DNA from: Cryptomeria japonica
Taxonomy: Eukaryota > Streptophyta > Pinopsida > Cupressales > Cupressaceae
Direction of reading: 5' to 3'
DNA: 64,000 bases
NCBI RefSeq assembly: GCF_030272615.1
Contig: NC_081409.1
Span: forward strand, 477,062,573-477,126,572
The notes below the pieces were generated by a model, which was not told where the DNA came from, made no database searches, and worked only from the letters and a program-made list of their open reading frames with translations. This document shows, piece by piece, positions 1 to 11,124 of this stretch. Numbering within the stretch: position 1 is the first letter of the stretch; the number at the start of each line of letters is the position of its first letter. The position numbers and the translations under genes are program-made.

Positions 1-544
1 GCAAGGGATGTGACATTCCTTGGAGAATGGAAAGAAGGAATTAAAAATTCTCCAAAAAGAGATAAGCATAGGGATTGGAGGACTAAGAAGGAATTAAAAA
101 TTCCTTGGGAGAGGGGATGCCTAGAGGAATGTGAGATCTTGAAAATCTCACATTTACCTAGGAAAAGAGCATTTAAAGCTAGTGGTTGGATGGAAGGGAC
201 AAGGGGTTGACTTTGTGACTAATCATGATGATTAGTCACTAGCAACTCATTGGGAAGGGGATTAGAGGAAGTGTTAGGTGAGATTAGGATTTGTAGGAGG
301 ATTTGACTAGGAGAGAGAATGAATGGAGGGAATTAAAAATTAGAAGAATAAGGTTAAGTGAGTTTAGGGAGTTTCTAGAAGAATTTATTAGGTTAATGAT
401 GAATTAAGAAGATGATTTGTAGGAATTATGTAGGTTAACTAATTAATTAATTAGCCAAGAGAAAGATTTGTGAGGATTTAATCTTTTATAAGAATAAAGA
501 AAGGGATTGATTTATTAAATAAATCAGTCACATACTCTAGTGAC
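1..544. other. AT-rich non-coding flank, possible LTR remnant
   Basis: No credible gene. The stretch carries a recurring GGAATTAAAAATTC-like motif (near 38, 91 and 330), and the motif reappears across the LINE at about 9770. The LINE therefore interrupts one continuous sequence made of 1-565 plus 9721-9801. The right part ends TGTCTACA, a typical LTR terminus, exactly where the gypsy LTR begins, so this may be the 3' part of another LTR. That identity is inference: no primer site, purine tract or second copy lies in the window. Confidence 0.35.
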
Positions 545-565
545 AATATTAATTATATTTAATTA
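545..565. repeat. Left target-site duplication of the LINE
   Basis: A 21-bp AT-rich sequence starting AATATTAATTAT is repeated without mismatch at 9700-9720. The pair flanks the LINE and its A-rich tail, as expected of target-primed reverse transcription, and fixes both ends of the element. Confidence 0.9.
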
Positions 566-872
566 CCTTAAATGATGGCTTTGCAAGTTGGCGGTGGAAG
601 GTGATTCGACGCTTGGGCAGATGGTTGGCTAGGATGATCCGCCACATGTGTTGCAGTGGGTGTTTTCCAAGGGCCGATGGGAAGATAGGGCTCTGTTTCT
701 GCAAAGGCATCGCAAAGATTTCCGTTCGGTTTCCAAATATTTTCAGGGCTTTTTCAAAGGGTTTCCGCGACATCGGATGGGAAGTTCCAACAGGCAGATG
801 GTCAATGGAAGAAACATTAACAGGGGTAGGAAATCAGCTAATTTCATTTCTGCACACTGATCTTTTGCTAAA

Positions 873-2822
873 GTGGTAGACATGGGAACCCAAGTTGCTC
901 CTAGGGCATCCGGGTCTGTAAAAAAAATGAGTAGCGCTCGTTTGGCTGGTCCTAGGGCATCCGGGTTTGTTAAACAGATGGATGTGGATGTTGTTGTTAT
1001 TGTTGATAAAGACGTGGGGAGCTTGAGTAGTAAAGCTCATGCAAAAATTGGTAATATGGATCATTCTATTCCTTCAAAGGAGGTTTGGTTTCCGTGACCT
1101 TGTTTTGATTTTTCTGGTTCTGTTGTGGCTGATAGGGCTTCCAAGTTGCATTTTGTGGCCATTTTAGGGGAAATCTGGGGTCCTCTGACCAACTTATCTA
1201 AATTACATTCCAAATTACGTAAACATTGGCCTACTTTGATTTGTTTTCAGCTGTTATCTTCCAATTCCTATGTTTTGGTTTTCGAATCCCCCCGTTGCAA
1301 GGATGATGTTCTTTCAAATTCATTTCATTGGTTTGGTAATGTTTTAGTTAGGGTTTCTGCTTGGAAACCATTTTTTATGCCGGAATGGGTCAAATCTAAA
1401 TCTCTTCCGGTTTGGTTTGGCTTGCCTCAGCTTCCATTTGAATTAATGGATCCAGAGGTGCTGAAATCTATAGGGGATAATTTTGGGTGTTCTTTGACAT
1501 CTAAATTTGTTCTTGAGGAAGGGAAGGTTCTGTTAAAAATATGTGTTTTGATTTCCCCGTCTTCAGTATGCCCAATTTCTTGTAATATTAAATCAAATGA
1601 TGGCATTTGGAAGCAACCTATTGTAAAGATGACAAATGATCTGTGTCAAAATTTGATAATTGTGGATGCTCCTTTGTTTTTTGACTTTCAAAATGTAAAA
1701 GCTAGTTTAAACAATGATGTAGATCAGAATGCTTCTTTTAATCCTGCTCCTGCTAGAGACTCCTCTCAGGTCTTGGAGGGGTCTGTTTGTCAATTCAAGG
1801 AGGACATTAACAATGCCACTCAAATTAATCATAATACTTCTGCTAAAGATTCTCCTTAGGTCTTAGTTGGGTCTGTCCGACATTTCAAGGAGGACCTTAA
1901 CAATACCACTCATCTTAATAGGAAATATTCCACTGTTGTTCTTGAAAGTGAGGTGAACACCTTATCTTAGGTCGGGTTGTCTATTGGTCATGTTAAAAAC
2001 ATCATTCCTAATCTGGGTAACTAGTTGGATCTTCCTCCATTACAAGATTCCCTTGTTTTCCCTGTTCAGAAGGAGGGGCTTGGTGGTAGCTTAAGGGATG
2101 GGGTCCTTAATTCTTTAGATTGTTCATCTAGTCCTATTACAAAAATCGGGGTGATTACTTTGGTTGTGTCCACCACTATTAATCATGATGAAGATGCCTT
2201 AATTCAGCAAGTCAAAGAGCTACTACATAATGAGCCTATTAGGGAGTGTGATATGCCTAAGTCTCTGCATATTTCTCCAGATGATCACACGGCTCAGCAA
2301 GTTGAGTTGTTTCTTAAATCCAACTTGGATTTTGCGGAAGAACAGGTCTCAGAAAAGGTTGTGTGCTCTATTGGGAATGACCTGGATTTAATTCATAAGA
2401 GTTTGTCAGTTTGTCCTTCCTTATTTACTTCTAAGGCCCCTATTAATACCTCTCAGGATAACCCAAAAAGAGTGGTTCTTTAGGAAGTGACCCTGTCTCA
2501 TCGGTCATCTCCGGTTTAAACGCCCATTAAATCTTCTATTGCTCAGGTTGAGCTGAATTTCCCTAACACTAGTGTCCCCAGGAAGGGGTAGACCTCCAAA
2601 GATTCGGAAAACTCAGTTGGAAATTGATGTGGGTGTTCAACAAGTTTTGTCATCCTCTCCTAGGTTCAAGAAGGCTGCTATTTTGACCATTGGGAATGGA
2701 AAAGGTAGTGGATCCTTTAAATAAAAAAAAAAGTGTGTTATTAGTCCTCCGGTTACTAGGTCTGCTATGGTCAAAAGAAGCTTACATAAAAGCTTTGGGG
2801 AGAATTGTTCTTCTCCCATTAG
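873..2822 (+). pseudogene. LINE ORF1, DUF4283-like nucleic-acid-binding protein
   Basis: One reading frame runs from ATG 873 to at least 2483, interrupted by TGA at 1095 and TAGs at 1857, about 1968, about 2022 and 2481. The better preserved part (1125-1560) has the plant LINE ORF1 signature: a tryptophan-rich stretch (VRVSAWKPFF) followed by SLPVWFGLPQLPFELMDPE and an IGDNFG block, matching DUF4283 domains. ORF1 proteins of this type bind element RNA in the ribonucleoprotein. No CCHC knuckle is visible in the C-terminal part, which is poorly conserved and changes frame after about 2520. It contains a 90-bp tandem duplication. Confidence 0.75.
1761..1940 (+). repeat. 90-bp tandem duplication within LINE ORF1
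   Basis: Two imperfect copies, 1761-1850 and 1851-1940, encode 30-residue repeats of the pattern VLxGSVxxFKEDxNNxT. The first copy keeps CAG (1767-1769) where the second has TAG (1857-1859), so one stop in ORF1 is a C-to-T change visible by internal comparison. Confidence 0.8.
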
Positions 2823-2849
2823 TGAAAAGAGGGGAGGGTTGACCTCCCC

Positions 2850-5800
2850 TTGAGTCCAGTGAAGATTATTTCATGCAATGTTAGGGGCTTAAATGCCCCT
2901 AACAAGAGACGCTTGATCAAGTCTCAGTTAGATTTGGTTAAGTGGGATCTTGGTTTGCTTGATTTGACTAAACTTTCATTGGAAAACTTGGATTTTGTAT
3001 TTTCTTCTTGGAAAAAGTGGAAGTTTTTATCTTGTCTAGCTGCTGGGGCCTTAGGAGGCTTGGCTCTATTATGGAATGATTTTGTAGTCGATGTAAAATT
3101 AGTTGCATCTGAGCCTAACTAGATGTTGTTATTAGTCTCATTCAGAGCTTCTAGTTTTAAAGTATGGGTGTTTAACATTTATGCTCCCTCAGGTATCTTG
3201 GATAAATACAATATTTGGCAAGAGCTCTTTAGGGTGTCATCCCCCCTTAGGAATTCTTTTGTCATCTTCGGGGGAGACTTCAATGCCATCTTGGATTTTA
3301 GTGAAAAATCAGGAGGGATTTACCCAAACAAGAAGTCTATGGATGATTTTAATGCATTCATTGTTGACATGTCTCTTTTTGATTGCAAGCCCAATAATGG
3401 TCTATTCACATGGACAAATATGAGGAAAAATTTCTCTCAGATTGCGGAAAGATTGGATAGATTTTTACTCTCATCTAATTGGTTCGATTCAGACATTGAG
3501 TTTTTCTCTTCCATTCTTCCCTGTCTGGGTCGGATCATTTTCCAGTCTCTCTGACTGTTGTATGGGATAGACCTGGCCACAAGCTTCCTTTTAAGCTTGA
3601 GCCAATGTGGTTTAGGGATCCCTCTTTTCTTCCCCTCCTGAGACAATGGTGGGGAGAGGCTCCATTCTTTAGGGGTTCTAGAATGTTCTAGTTGGTCAAA
3701 AAGATTACTTTCTTAAAAAAAATAATTAGGGGATGGAACTCCCTTCATTTCAAGAATATTTTTGAAGAAAAACAAAGGGTTTTAGATATGTTAGAGGTCC
3801 TCAATAGGCACGTCTTGCAGCATGGTTCGAGATCTAAGGTACTAGATGAACTCAGGTCTCTTAGGAGTGAATTAGAAGAAATGTTGGCTAGAGAGGAGGT
3901 TTATTGGAGACAAAAATCTCGGGAGTTATGGCTAGCTGATGGTGATAAGAATACAAAATTTTTCCATGCTAATACTAAAATGAAAAGGGTCAGGAGTAGG
4001 ATCTCTTGTATTTAGGATTGTCAGGGGGAATATTCTTTCTGAGGATGGGGATATCTCCAAGGAAGCAGTTAAGTTTTTTAAGAATCTTCTTTCTTTTGAG
4101 AATATTGATGTTTCTAACAATATCTCATCTCTTATTCCCTCTCTTGTCTCTCCCGAGGATAATAGAATGTTAATGTCTCCTTTCTCAATAGAAGAGGTTC
4201 GGGGGGCTATTTTTGCAATGAATCCAGATAAGGCTCCCGGGCCTGATGGTTTTACTCCTTTGTTTTTCCAAAAATGTTGGGAGTTTGTGGGTCAAGATGT
4301 CCTTTTGGCTTTAGAGGAAGCTAGGAGAAATAGGTCTATCCTTAAAGAAATGAACACTACCTTAATTGTCATTTTACGGAAAAAGGATGACCCTAAAACC
4401 TTCGCAGATTTTCATCCTATAGCTTTATGTAACACTATTTATAAGATATTCTCGAAAGTAATTGCTATGAAGTTGGCTAAGATTTTACCAAGAATAATTT
4501 CCCTTGAGCAAGGAGGATTTGTTCCTCAAAGGGAAACTCCTGAAGGGGCTATAGTTGCTCATGAGGTCTTACATTCGATCTCTGCCCAAAAATACCTTGC
4601 AATGATTCTTAAGTTAGACATGATGAAAGCCTATGATAGGGTTGAATGGAATGCTTTAAAAATTGTTCTGTCAAGGTTGGGCTTCTCCATGGCTTGGATA
4701 AAATGGATTATGGTTTGCATTTCCTCAACAAGATTCTCGGTTCTTATCAATGGGTCCCCTTGTGGTTTCTTCCATTCTTCCAGAGGATTAAGGCAAGGGG
4801 ACCCACTCTAACCTTTTTTATTTATCTTACTAGCTGAAGCTCTGAGTTGGGAAATTGGCTCAACGCGTGAAAGTGGTTCATGGAAGGGTATCAAAATTCA
4901 GGATTTTGATAAGAGGATCTCCCATTGCCTTTTTGCTGATGACAGCCTCTTATTTGGTTGTGCAACCTTGAAGGAGGCTCGAGTTATTGATCAAGTGATT
5001 AAGAGTTATGTAGCTTTATTGGGTCAGAAGGTCAACAAGGAAAAATCTAAGATTTTTTTCTTAAATACTCACTCCCTGCTCCAGGATAAGCTTCAAAAGT
5101 TTTGGGGTTTCCAACTTGGGGATCTTCCTTGCACTTATCTAGGTGTTCCTTTTTTTGCTAATAAGGTTAAGGTTAGTTTTTGGGATAAAATAGTTTCAAG
5201 GGTGTCTAAGAAAATCTTGGCTTGGAACCACAAATGGCTGAACATGGCGGGGAAAATTGTGTTGGTTAAGTCAGTTTTGAATGTGGTGCCTACTTACTTA
5301 ATGTCAATTCTCAAAGCTCCAAAGGGTGTTACTGTTAGTTTAAAGGATACTCTGAGGTCTTTTCTTTGGAATAACAATAGGGATGGGAAATCTAGGATCC
5401 CCTTGTTAGCTTGGGATAAGGTTTGTCTTCCTAAAGAACTTTGGGGGTTTGGAATTCGTAGCTTGGAAAATCAAAATTTGGCCCTGGGGGCCAAATTAGT
5501 GTGGAAATTTTATGGAAATCCAGCCTCCTTTGGGCCAGAATCATGTTCGCTAAGTGTCTTTCTAATGGATCTAGGGAGTCCATTTTTCGGGCCTTAACTC
5601 TGCCTAAGGGGTTGGCTATTTGGAATTTCATGGGAAAATGTAGAAGTGTCTTGATGCCGCATCTTTCCTAGGTTGTGGATAATGGTTCGAAAGTTAGATT
5701 TTGGGATGATACTTGGAATGGTCATTGCCCTATGGAATCTATTAGGGATTGGTCCCCCTTGAAATCTATACTTCTGGATAAATGGGGGGTTTATTTATCA

Positions 5801-7114
5801 GACTATTTTACTCTAGTTCATGATGGACATATGGTGATAGCTCAATGGAAATCGATTGAGTTTCTTCCTGTTAGCCCTAGTCTTAAAGCAGATTTTTATT
5901 CTATTCTTAGAAATAGAATTATCATTCTATCTAAGCTTGATGATGAGCTGATTTGGACTAAGAATTCATCTGGAAATTACTCAGTGAAAGATGGATACAA
6001 TTCCCTTATGCCGGCCAAGGATCTCTCTTCTTGGCCTTACAAATTATTCTGGCACCCTGCATGTTTGCCGAAGGCTGGAGCATTTGCTTGGCTTGCTGTT
6101 CAAGATAGGGTTCTTACCGAGATGAGACTGGATAGGATGGGTTTACCTGTTGTTTTCCCTTGCGTTCTCTGTAATCAGAAATTGGAATCGTCATCCCATC
6201 TTTTCCTTCATTGTGATTTTTCTCTTGGATGTTGGAATTGGTTTTTCGAAAAGTTAGGTTTGTCTTTTGCCACTAGTGGGGACCTCCTCTCTCACTTCAA
6301 AGCTTGGCATTTTTTGTTTTCGTCTTCTTTTTATGCCTTTCTTTGGATCATAGCTCCATCGATTATTGTTTGGAACATATGGTTAGAGAGAAATAAAAGG
6401 ATCTTTAAAAAATCATTCACGTCGCTCTCTGATAGCTTAGTCAAGATAGAGGCTTCTATCTCGGAGGTGGCCTTGTCATATATTCACAAGAATTTAGATC
6501 ATCTGACATCTTTTTCCCATTGGGATGGCATGATCACTAGGACATGGAAATCTTTGTCTAGCATTCCCTCTCATGGGTCAATTGCAAAGGAGATGGCTTT
6601 TAAAAATAAGAGAATTATGGCCAGTTGGGTTCCCCCTCCTCCGGGTCATTTTAAACTCCATTTTGATGGTGCCTCCAAGGGGAATCCGGCTCTGGCTAGG
6701 GCTGGTATGGCCATTCTTGATCATAATGCAGTCCTAATAACTGCTCAATGTCATGCCCTTGGGTTTCACTCAAACAACTTTGCTGAATGTCAAGCTCTGT
6801 CACTTGGGATTGATATGGCTATTTCCCTTGGGATCAAATGCCTTTCCATCCAGGGGGATTCAATGGTTGTTATTCAAAGTGTGTTGAACTACAAAAGTAA
6901 TTGTTGGCATTTGAAGTACCTAATTGATCACATCTTGGAGAAATTATCCTTTTTTGATACCTATATATTATCTCATTGTTATCGAGAGTTAAATAAATTG
7001 GCAGATTTCCTGGGTAATTTGGCTATTGACTCGGCTGCTTTTCATAAGAATGTAGAAATTGGCGACATTCCTCAAGACATCGTCCCCGGGTATATGCCAC
7101 ATCCCAAAGATTAA
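2850..7114 (+). pseudogene. LINE ORF2: endonuclease, reverse transcriptase, RNase H
   Basis: Domains in order: apurinic-type endonuclease (2850-about 3560; starts VKIISCNVRGLN, then GGDFNAIL and, after a frameshift, SDHFPV); reverse transcriptase (about 4167-5300; PDKAPGPDGF, LKLDMMKAYDRVEW, GLRQGDPL and active site FADD at 4932-4943); TYLGVPF thumb region; RVT zinc-binding region (about 6040-6290; CVLCxxxxxxxxHLFLHC); RNase H (about 6650-7060; FDGASKGNP, AECQAL, QGDS and a final H/N/AD block). This protein nicks target DNA and copies element RNA onto it. Breaks: TAG 3120, frameshift near 3520, TAG 3689, frameshift near 4005, TAA 4809 just after GDPL, frameshift near 5540, TAG 5669. The last 480 codons (5675-7114) are open. 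Confidence 0.93.
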
Positions 7115-7135
7115 GATCATCTTTTTTGAGTTATT

Positions 7136-7500
7136 ATCTTGAAGTATATATATTATCCTCTTCTCAGATTAGTTTGTATCTGTGCGTCATGTGTTGATAG
7201 GAGGCTTTTACTTCTATTTTACATATGGTGTATTTTTACACTTCTGTTTTGGGTTAGATGTTAATGTGTGTATTTCTTAAGGAATGGGGAAGTAATTTTT
7301 AGGTGGTAGTACATTTTAAAACTCTGATTCATTATCTTCATTTCTTACTGAAATATACATATTATCCTCTCCTCAGTTCAACATGTATCTGTTCTTTATG
7401 TGTTGATAGGAGTCTTTTATTTCTATATGCATTTGGAGTATTTATACAATTCTGTACTTGGGTTAGATGTTAATGTGTGTATTTCTTGAGGATTGGAGAG
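7136..7500 (+). repeat. ~210-bp direct repeats in the LINE 3' region
   Basis: Two copies, about 7136-7291 and 7345-7500, share TATTATCCTC, ATGTGTTGATAGGAG and GGGTTAGATGTTAATGTG in the same order with a period of roughly 210 bp. A weaker third copy may follow after 7600. The stretch is T-rich and has no coding signature. Confidence 0.7.
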
Positions 7501-8416
7501 GATTTTTTTAGGTGGTTGTTTTTGTTAATAGTTTGTTATTGATATGGTAACAATCTTTCTATTTGGTTTAATTGTATGGGCTTGAAATTAATTTTCATCA
7601 TTGGTTTTTTCTCTTATGTACTTGAGATTTTATACGTCATCCTTCTCTTGGTCCAGTTTTTTTTATCAACACATGTGTAAATTATTGTCTGTTTACATAT
7701 GGTGGATTATGGATGCTTGTTATAATGTTTGCAAATTCCTTTCTAGTTCAGAAGTACGTCCTTGTGCCTTATATGTTGGTCACATTCAGACATAAAGTTT
7801 AATATGGTGGTGTCTTACTTTGGGACATTACTTCATTATATCTGCATGCTTGTGGGTAATCACAGGCAAGGCTCAGACCTTTTTTCTTCTATCCGGTTGG
7901 AATTTATGGTGTGTGGAAGTTGTTTCTTATCATGCTTTATTCTTTGTTGCCACTTTTAAGAGTTTTTTATTCTTACTCATTGGCAAAAACTTTGTTCATG
8001 TACGGTGGCTGGACGATTAATTTTAGGAATGCAATGTCATGACTGCATTTTTATTTTATCTCAGTTTTCATATAGGTCATCTTTATTGAGAGTATTGGTT
8101 GCAGGTTTTTGGTGTACGGGGGAGGTTTTTCGCACGAGTGAAATCTTTCCTTGAATGTTCATTATTGTTTCTCCCTTGTTGATTGCATGGTTTTGTTTAC
8201 TTCATGTCCATTATGTGGTAGATTTTTAAGGTCTCTTGATTGATCTTGTTCGTGTGGATATCTTGGTTTATTAATTGGCTTGGCTAGCTTTGTGCTTCTC
8301 ATGGATATTGTCATCATTTTTTATTAGGGTGTTGACATTGTTTCTATTTTGCATTTGCTTTTAGTGTGTGTCGAGTTTTTGAGTGTGCCGGCCTTTTGTG
8401 GTTGTTTACTTTCATA
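7501..8416 (+). other. T-rich LINE 3' region without a recognisable gene
   Basis: Part of the unusually long 3' segment of the LINE. Only short, low-complexity, T-rich reading frames are present and none resembles a known domain. Confidence 0.6.
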
Positions 8417-8961
8417 TGATGACATTGTGGCCTTTTATTCTCCTCTGCTCTCTGGGCTTGGCATTATCTTTTTTGATGGAATCAGTGGGTTACCACATTC
8501 TAATGCCTCGCAAACATTATGATTTCCAAGACTCTTTTGTTTTGGATGATGAAAAGCTTGGGCATTTGTTTCAAATTCATTCGGTGGATTTTTCTCTGGC
8601 TTTTTGCAAAGTTTTGGGAAAGAGATGGCTTGCGGATAACTCAGGTTGTTTCCTTGCTGATATTGCATCTCAATTTCTCACTGTATGTATGGATGTGCTT
8701 CTAGGTTTTGCTATGGTTAGGGCAATCTTTGATACATATTTCAACTCCCATTTCTACACTACTGTTGATTTGGACAATGCACTCTCTAATTACCGTTTTG
8801 AATTTGGTGATTTCGATTATGTTGGTTTTATTTCTCATTCTCATCTTTTATCTTCCGGTTGGCATGGGGAACTCCTTTCAATTTTAAGGAATGGTTTGAT
8901 ATCTAACTTATATGATGATACATTATTTGATTTGGTAGCCCTTTTAGATATGTATCACTAG
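8417..8961 (+). CDS. Unrecognised ~181-codon ORF in the LINE 3' region
   Basis: An uninterrupted frame from ATG 8417 (open from about 8383) to TAG 8959-8961 in the sense orientation of the LINE. I do not recognise the product. It begins with a hydrophobic segment (LWPFILLCSLGLALSFL) that could be a signal or membrane anchor, followed by a mixed, non-repetitive sequence rich in D, F, L and S. It is intact although ORF1 and ORF2 upstream are heavily broken. It could be a captured fragment, a decayed extra element ORF, or chance. Base composition is as T-rich as its surroundings, so coding status is doubtful. Confidence 0.3.
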
Positions 8962-9412
8962 ATTGTTTGGCTGTAGCGGTTAATATATTTGCAGGAATTC
9001 ATTTTCTTTTAGAATTAATGCCAAATGTTAGATCTTCGCTAGTCTGGGTTTCTCCTATACAGATGGTGCCTCCTTCCTCTCCACCATTAGAAGGGCCTAG
9101 CTCATGGTTCTCAATTCCTTGACATCATGTTCTTGGGCTTTTGTATTTGAGCGTAGAAGGTTTTTTGTCCGTGGGCTCTTGAGCAGGGCTATGTTTTCAT
9201 CTATCTCCTTCATTTTTTGGCAAGAAGAACTATTATTTGTGGGAAATAGCGGGTGGATTCCTACGTGCCTTATGGATATTATGGTTCTGATCAGTTGATA
9301 TATATTTTTGGCAAGTTCGGAAGCCTTGTGGCTATATACCTCCTCTACAGTTTACTCCTCATAATTTTTTTGGGTCATATGGATATTGATATGTATCTTT
9401 GAAAAACCATGT

Positions 9413-9547
9413 AATGGGAGGGTGTTCAATATCAAGTATGTAATTGGTTTATGGGGTTTTTTTGGATAATGGCAGGTATATCCTGGTAAGCTATGTAATG
9501 GGAGGGTGATCAAAATTAGATATGTAATTGGGTTTATGGGGTTTTAA
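9413..9547 (+). repeat. 84-bp tandem repeat near the LINE 3' end
   Basis: Copies near 9413-9463 and 9497-9547 share TAATGGGAGGGTG, TATGTAATTGG and TTTATGGGGTTTT. They sit about 150 bp before the poly-A tail, so they belong to the 3' UTR of the LINE. Confidence 0.7.
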
Positions 9548-9699
9548 ATTCTCTTTTTCTTTTTTGGGCCACAACTGGAGGTTTTCTTTCGGGTTCTTTC
9601 CTGCCGGTATGCCCTTTGAACCCATTTTGTATTTTCAAAATTAAATATTAATAAAATATAAGTTTTAGTGGCTTGTCCACTTTTATCAAAAAAAAATAA

Positions 9700-9720
9700 A
9701 ATATTAATTATATTTAATTA
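9700..9720. repeat. Right target-site duplication of the LINE
   Basis: Exact 21-bp copy of 545-565, directly after the A-rich tail. Confidence 0.9.
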
Positions 9721-9801
9721 ATATTGAGGAGAATTTGAATTAACATAATTAATTAATTAATTATGTGAGGAATTAAAAATAATTATTTTTAAGTGTCTAC
9801 A
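9721..9801. other. Continuation of the LINE insertion target, LTR-like end
   Basis: AT-rich sequence with the same GGAATTAAAAAT motif as 1-544. It ends TGTCTACA at 9801, immediately before truncated gypsy LTR sequence, suggesting the terminus of another LTR inserted in the gypsy LTR. Inference only. Confidence 0.35.
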
Positions 9802-10999
9802 CATTCTAGATGATAACTAAACCCATTAATTCTTGTATTGTTTTGACCTGTTCTTCCCGTTTCCATGCAGATTATCAAAGTTAATATCATGTGTGAATGT
9901 ATAAGTGTTATGATTAATGAATATATATATATATATACATTCAGTGTTATGATTAATGAATATATATATATATATATGTGTGTGTATATATGTATGTGCT
10001 CTTGTATGTTCTATCCTTTTACTTGCAAGAATAGATGAGATGCTGTAGAAGCGGTTATTGCAAGCCAGATGCTGAATCACATCATAAAAGCAGTTGGAGA
10101 CATTCAAGGGCGGTTAAATTTTCAAAACAACAGAGAGGATGGTTTGTGTAAGAATCGACAAAGGAATAGCAAGGTGTTGCCATATTCATTTATGTTTGTC
10201 TTCAAAAACATCAATCTTGTAACACCTCCATGCTATATTCTTTGTTGCGGTTTAGCCGAGTTCCATGTTTTTTGTGGATTAACTTCTTCTGTTGCAATCA
10301 TAAATATTTTCTGCCTCATTTCATTGGCATGATCTAGATAGTAGGAAGTTATTATAGTTTTCTTATAAATAAAATGCCGCACCTCTTCTTAGAGGTTAGA
10401 GATAGAATTAGATAGCTTTTTTAGAACTTGAAGTATTTCTTTCATTTCACGTGTTGAATCAACTTTTGAAAACAATGAATAAAAGTGATGTTATTCTGAG
10501 TATATAGAATTATCTTTGAAGTCTGGATACACTCATCCAAGGGGGCCCACTTGGTGAGTATTCTTGTGCGTTTGTTAGATTCAGTTTCCCTTTTGCTGCA
10601 GTAGATGTTCTAGCGATTGATTGTTCCTGCAACCACTAGAACCAGATCCTATGACTGTTCCTACAACCAAAGTAGACATAGTAATTCCTATTTGTCAGCT
10701 GTGAACTTAATTAATAGTTCTTTAATTAGAATCTTCTGTTAGTGTTAAGCTTTCTTGTATCCATTCAATTGTTATGTTTTCTCTTGTTCATTTCGAATAG
10801 ATTTAGTTGCTACAGTAGTGCAGAATAACTATCGTAGGAACTTAGTGCATATATAGTGCAGACCTATTTCAAGTAATACGTCCCTGGGTTGACAAGTAAA
10901 TGAACTTTAGTCATGGAGATAATAACTATACAGAATGAATGACCAATATTTGGGTTGAGACTTTAGTTCTAGTTATTGTTCCTATTGGCAAGGCAAACA
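9802..10999 (+). repeat. Gypsy 5' LTR, first ~115 bp missing
   Basis: Aligns with 19798-21037 from CATTCTAGATGATAACT onward and ends GGCAAACA just before the primer site. The 3' LTR has a further ~116 bp (19682-19797) that are absent here, so the start is cut off at 9802. A 37-bp duplication containing ATGATTAATGAATATATA lies at about 9908-9980. Confidence 0.88.
10363..10374 (+). promoter_or_regulatory. Probable TATA box of the gypsy 5' LTR
   Basis: TTATAAATAAAA. The same box occurs in both LTRs of the - strand copy (near 48650-48661 and 58507-58519). In the 3' LTR of this element it is mutated to a run of A. Confidence 0.5.
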
Positions 11000-11003
11000 T
11001 TTT

Positions 11004-11021
11004 TGATGCCATTGCTGGGGA
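11004..11021 (+). promoter_or_regulatory. Primer-binding site, tRNA-Asp type
   Basis: TGATGCCATTGCTGGGGA matches the common plant gypsy site TGGCGCCGTTGCCGGGGA at 14 of 18 positions. All four differences are G-to-A or C-to-T transitions. It starts 4 bp after the LTR end. Confidence 0.8.
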
Positions 11022-11124
11022 TGGTGTCAAGCCAATAACTTGTTATAATTATGAATTTTCAAGCTTCCAGTATAGTTGTTTTTGATAACTCAGTTTGTTT
11101 TTAGTAATTCTCATGAATCTACAT

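Larger units (their letters stand above)
566..9699 (+). mobile_element. L1-like LINE (non-LTR retrotransposon), 9.1 kb, broken
   Basis: The element is bounded by a perfect 21-bp TSD and ends in a short A-rich tail after CCACTTTTATC (about 9678-9699). Parts in order: 5' leader (566-872), ORF1 with a DUF4283-like domain (873-about 2822), ORF2 with endonuclease, reverse transcriptase, RVT zinc-binding and RNase H domains (2850-7114), and an unusually long 3' region of about 2.6 kb with direct repeats and an unexplained ORF. The order is that of plant L1 elements, which are usually 6-7 kb. Both ORFs carry stops and ORF2 carries frameshifts, so the copy is dead. The 5' end looks complete because ORF1 and a leader precede ORF2. 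Confidence 0.93.

Noticed and set aside
10-210. 66-codon ORF at the left edge
   Set aside because: Lies in the motif-repeated AT/purine-rich flank, no domain, composition explained by repeats.
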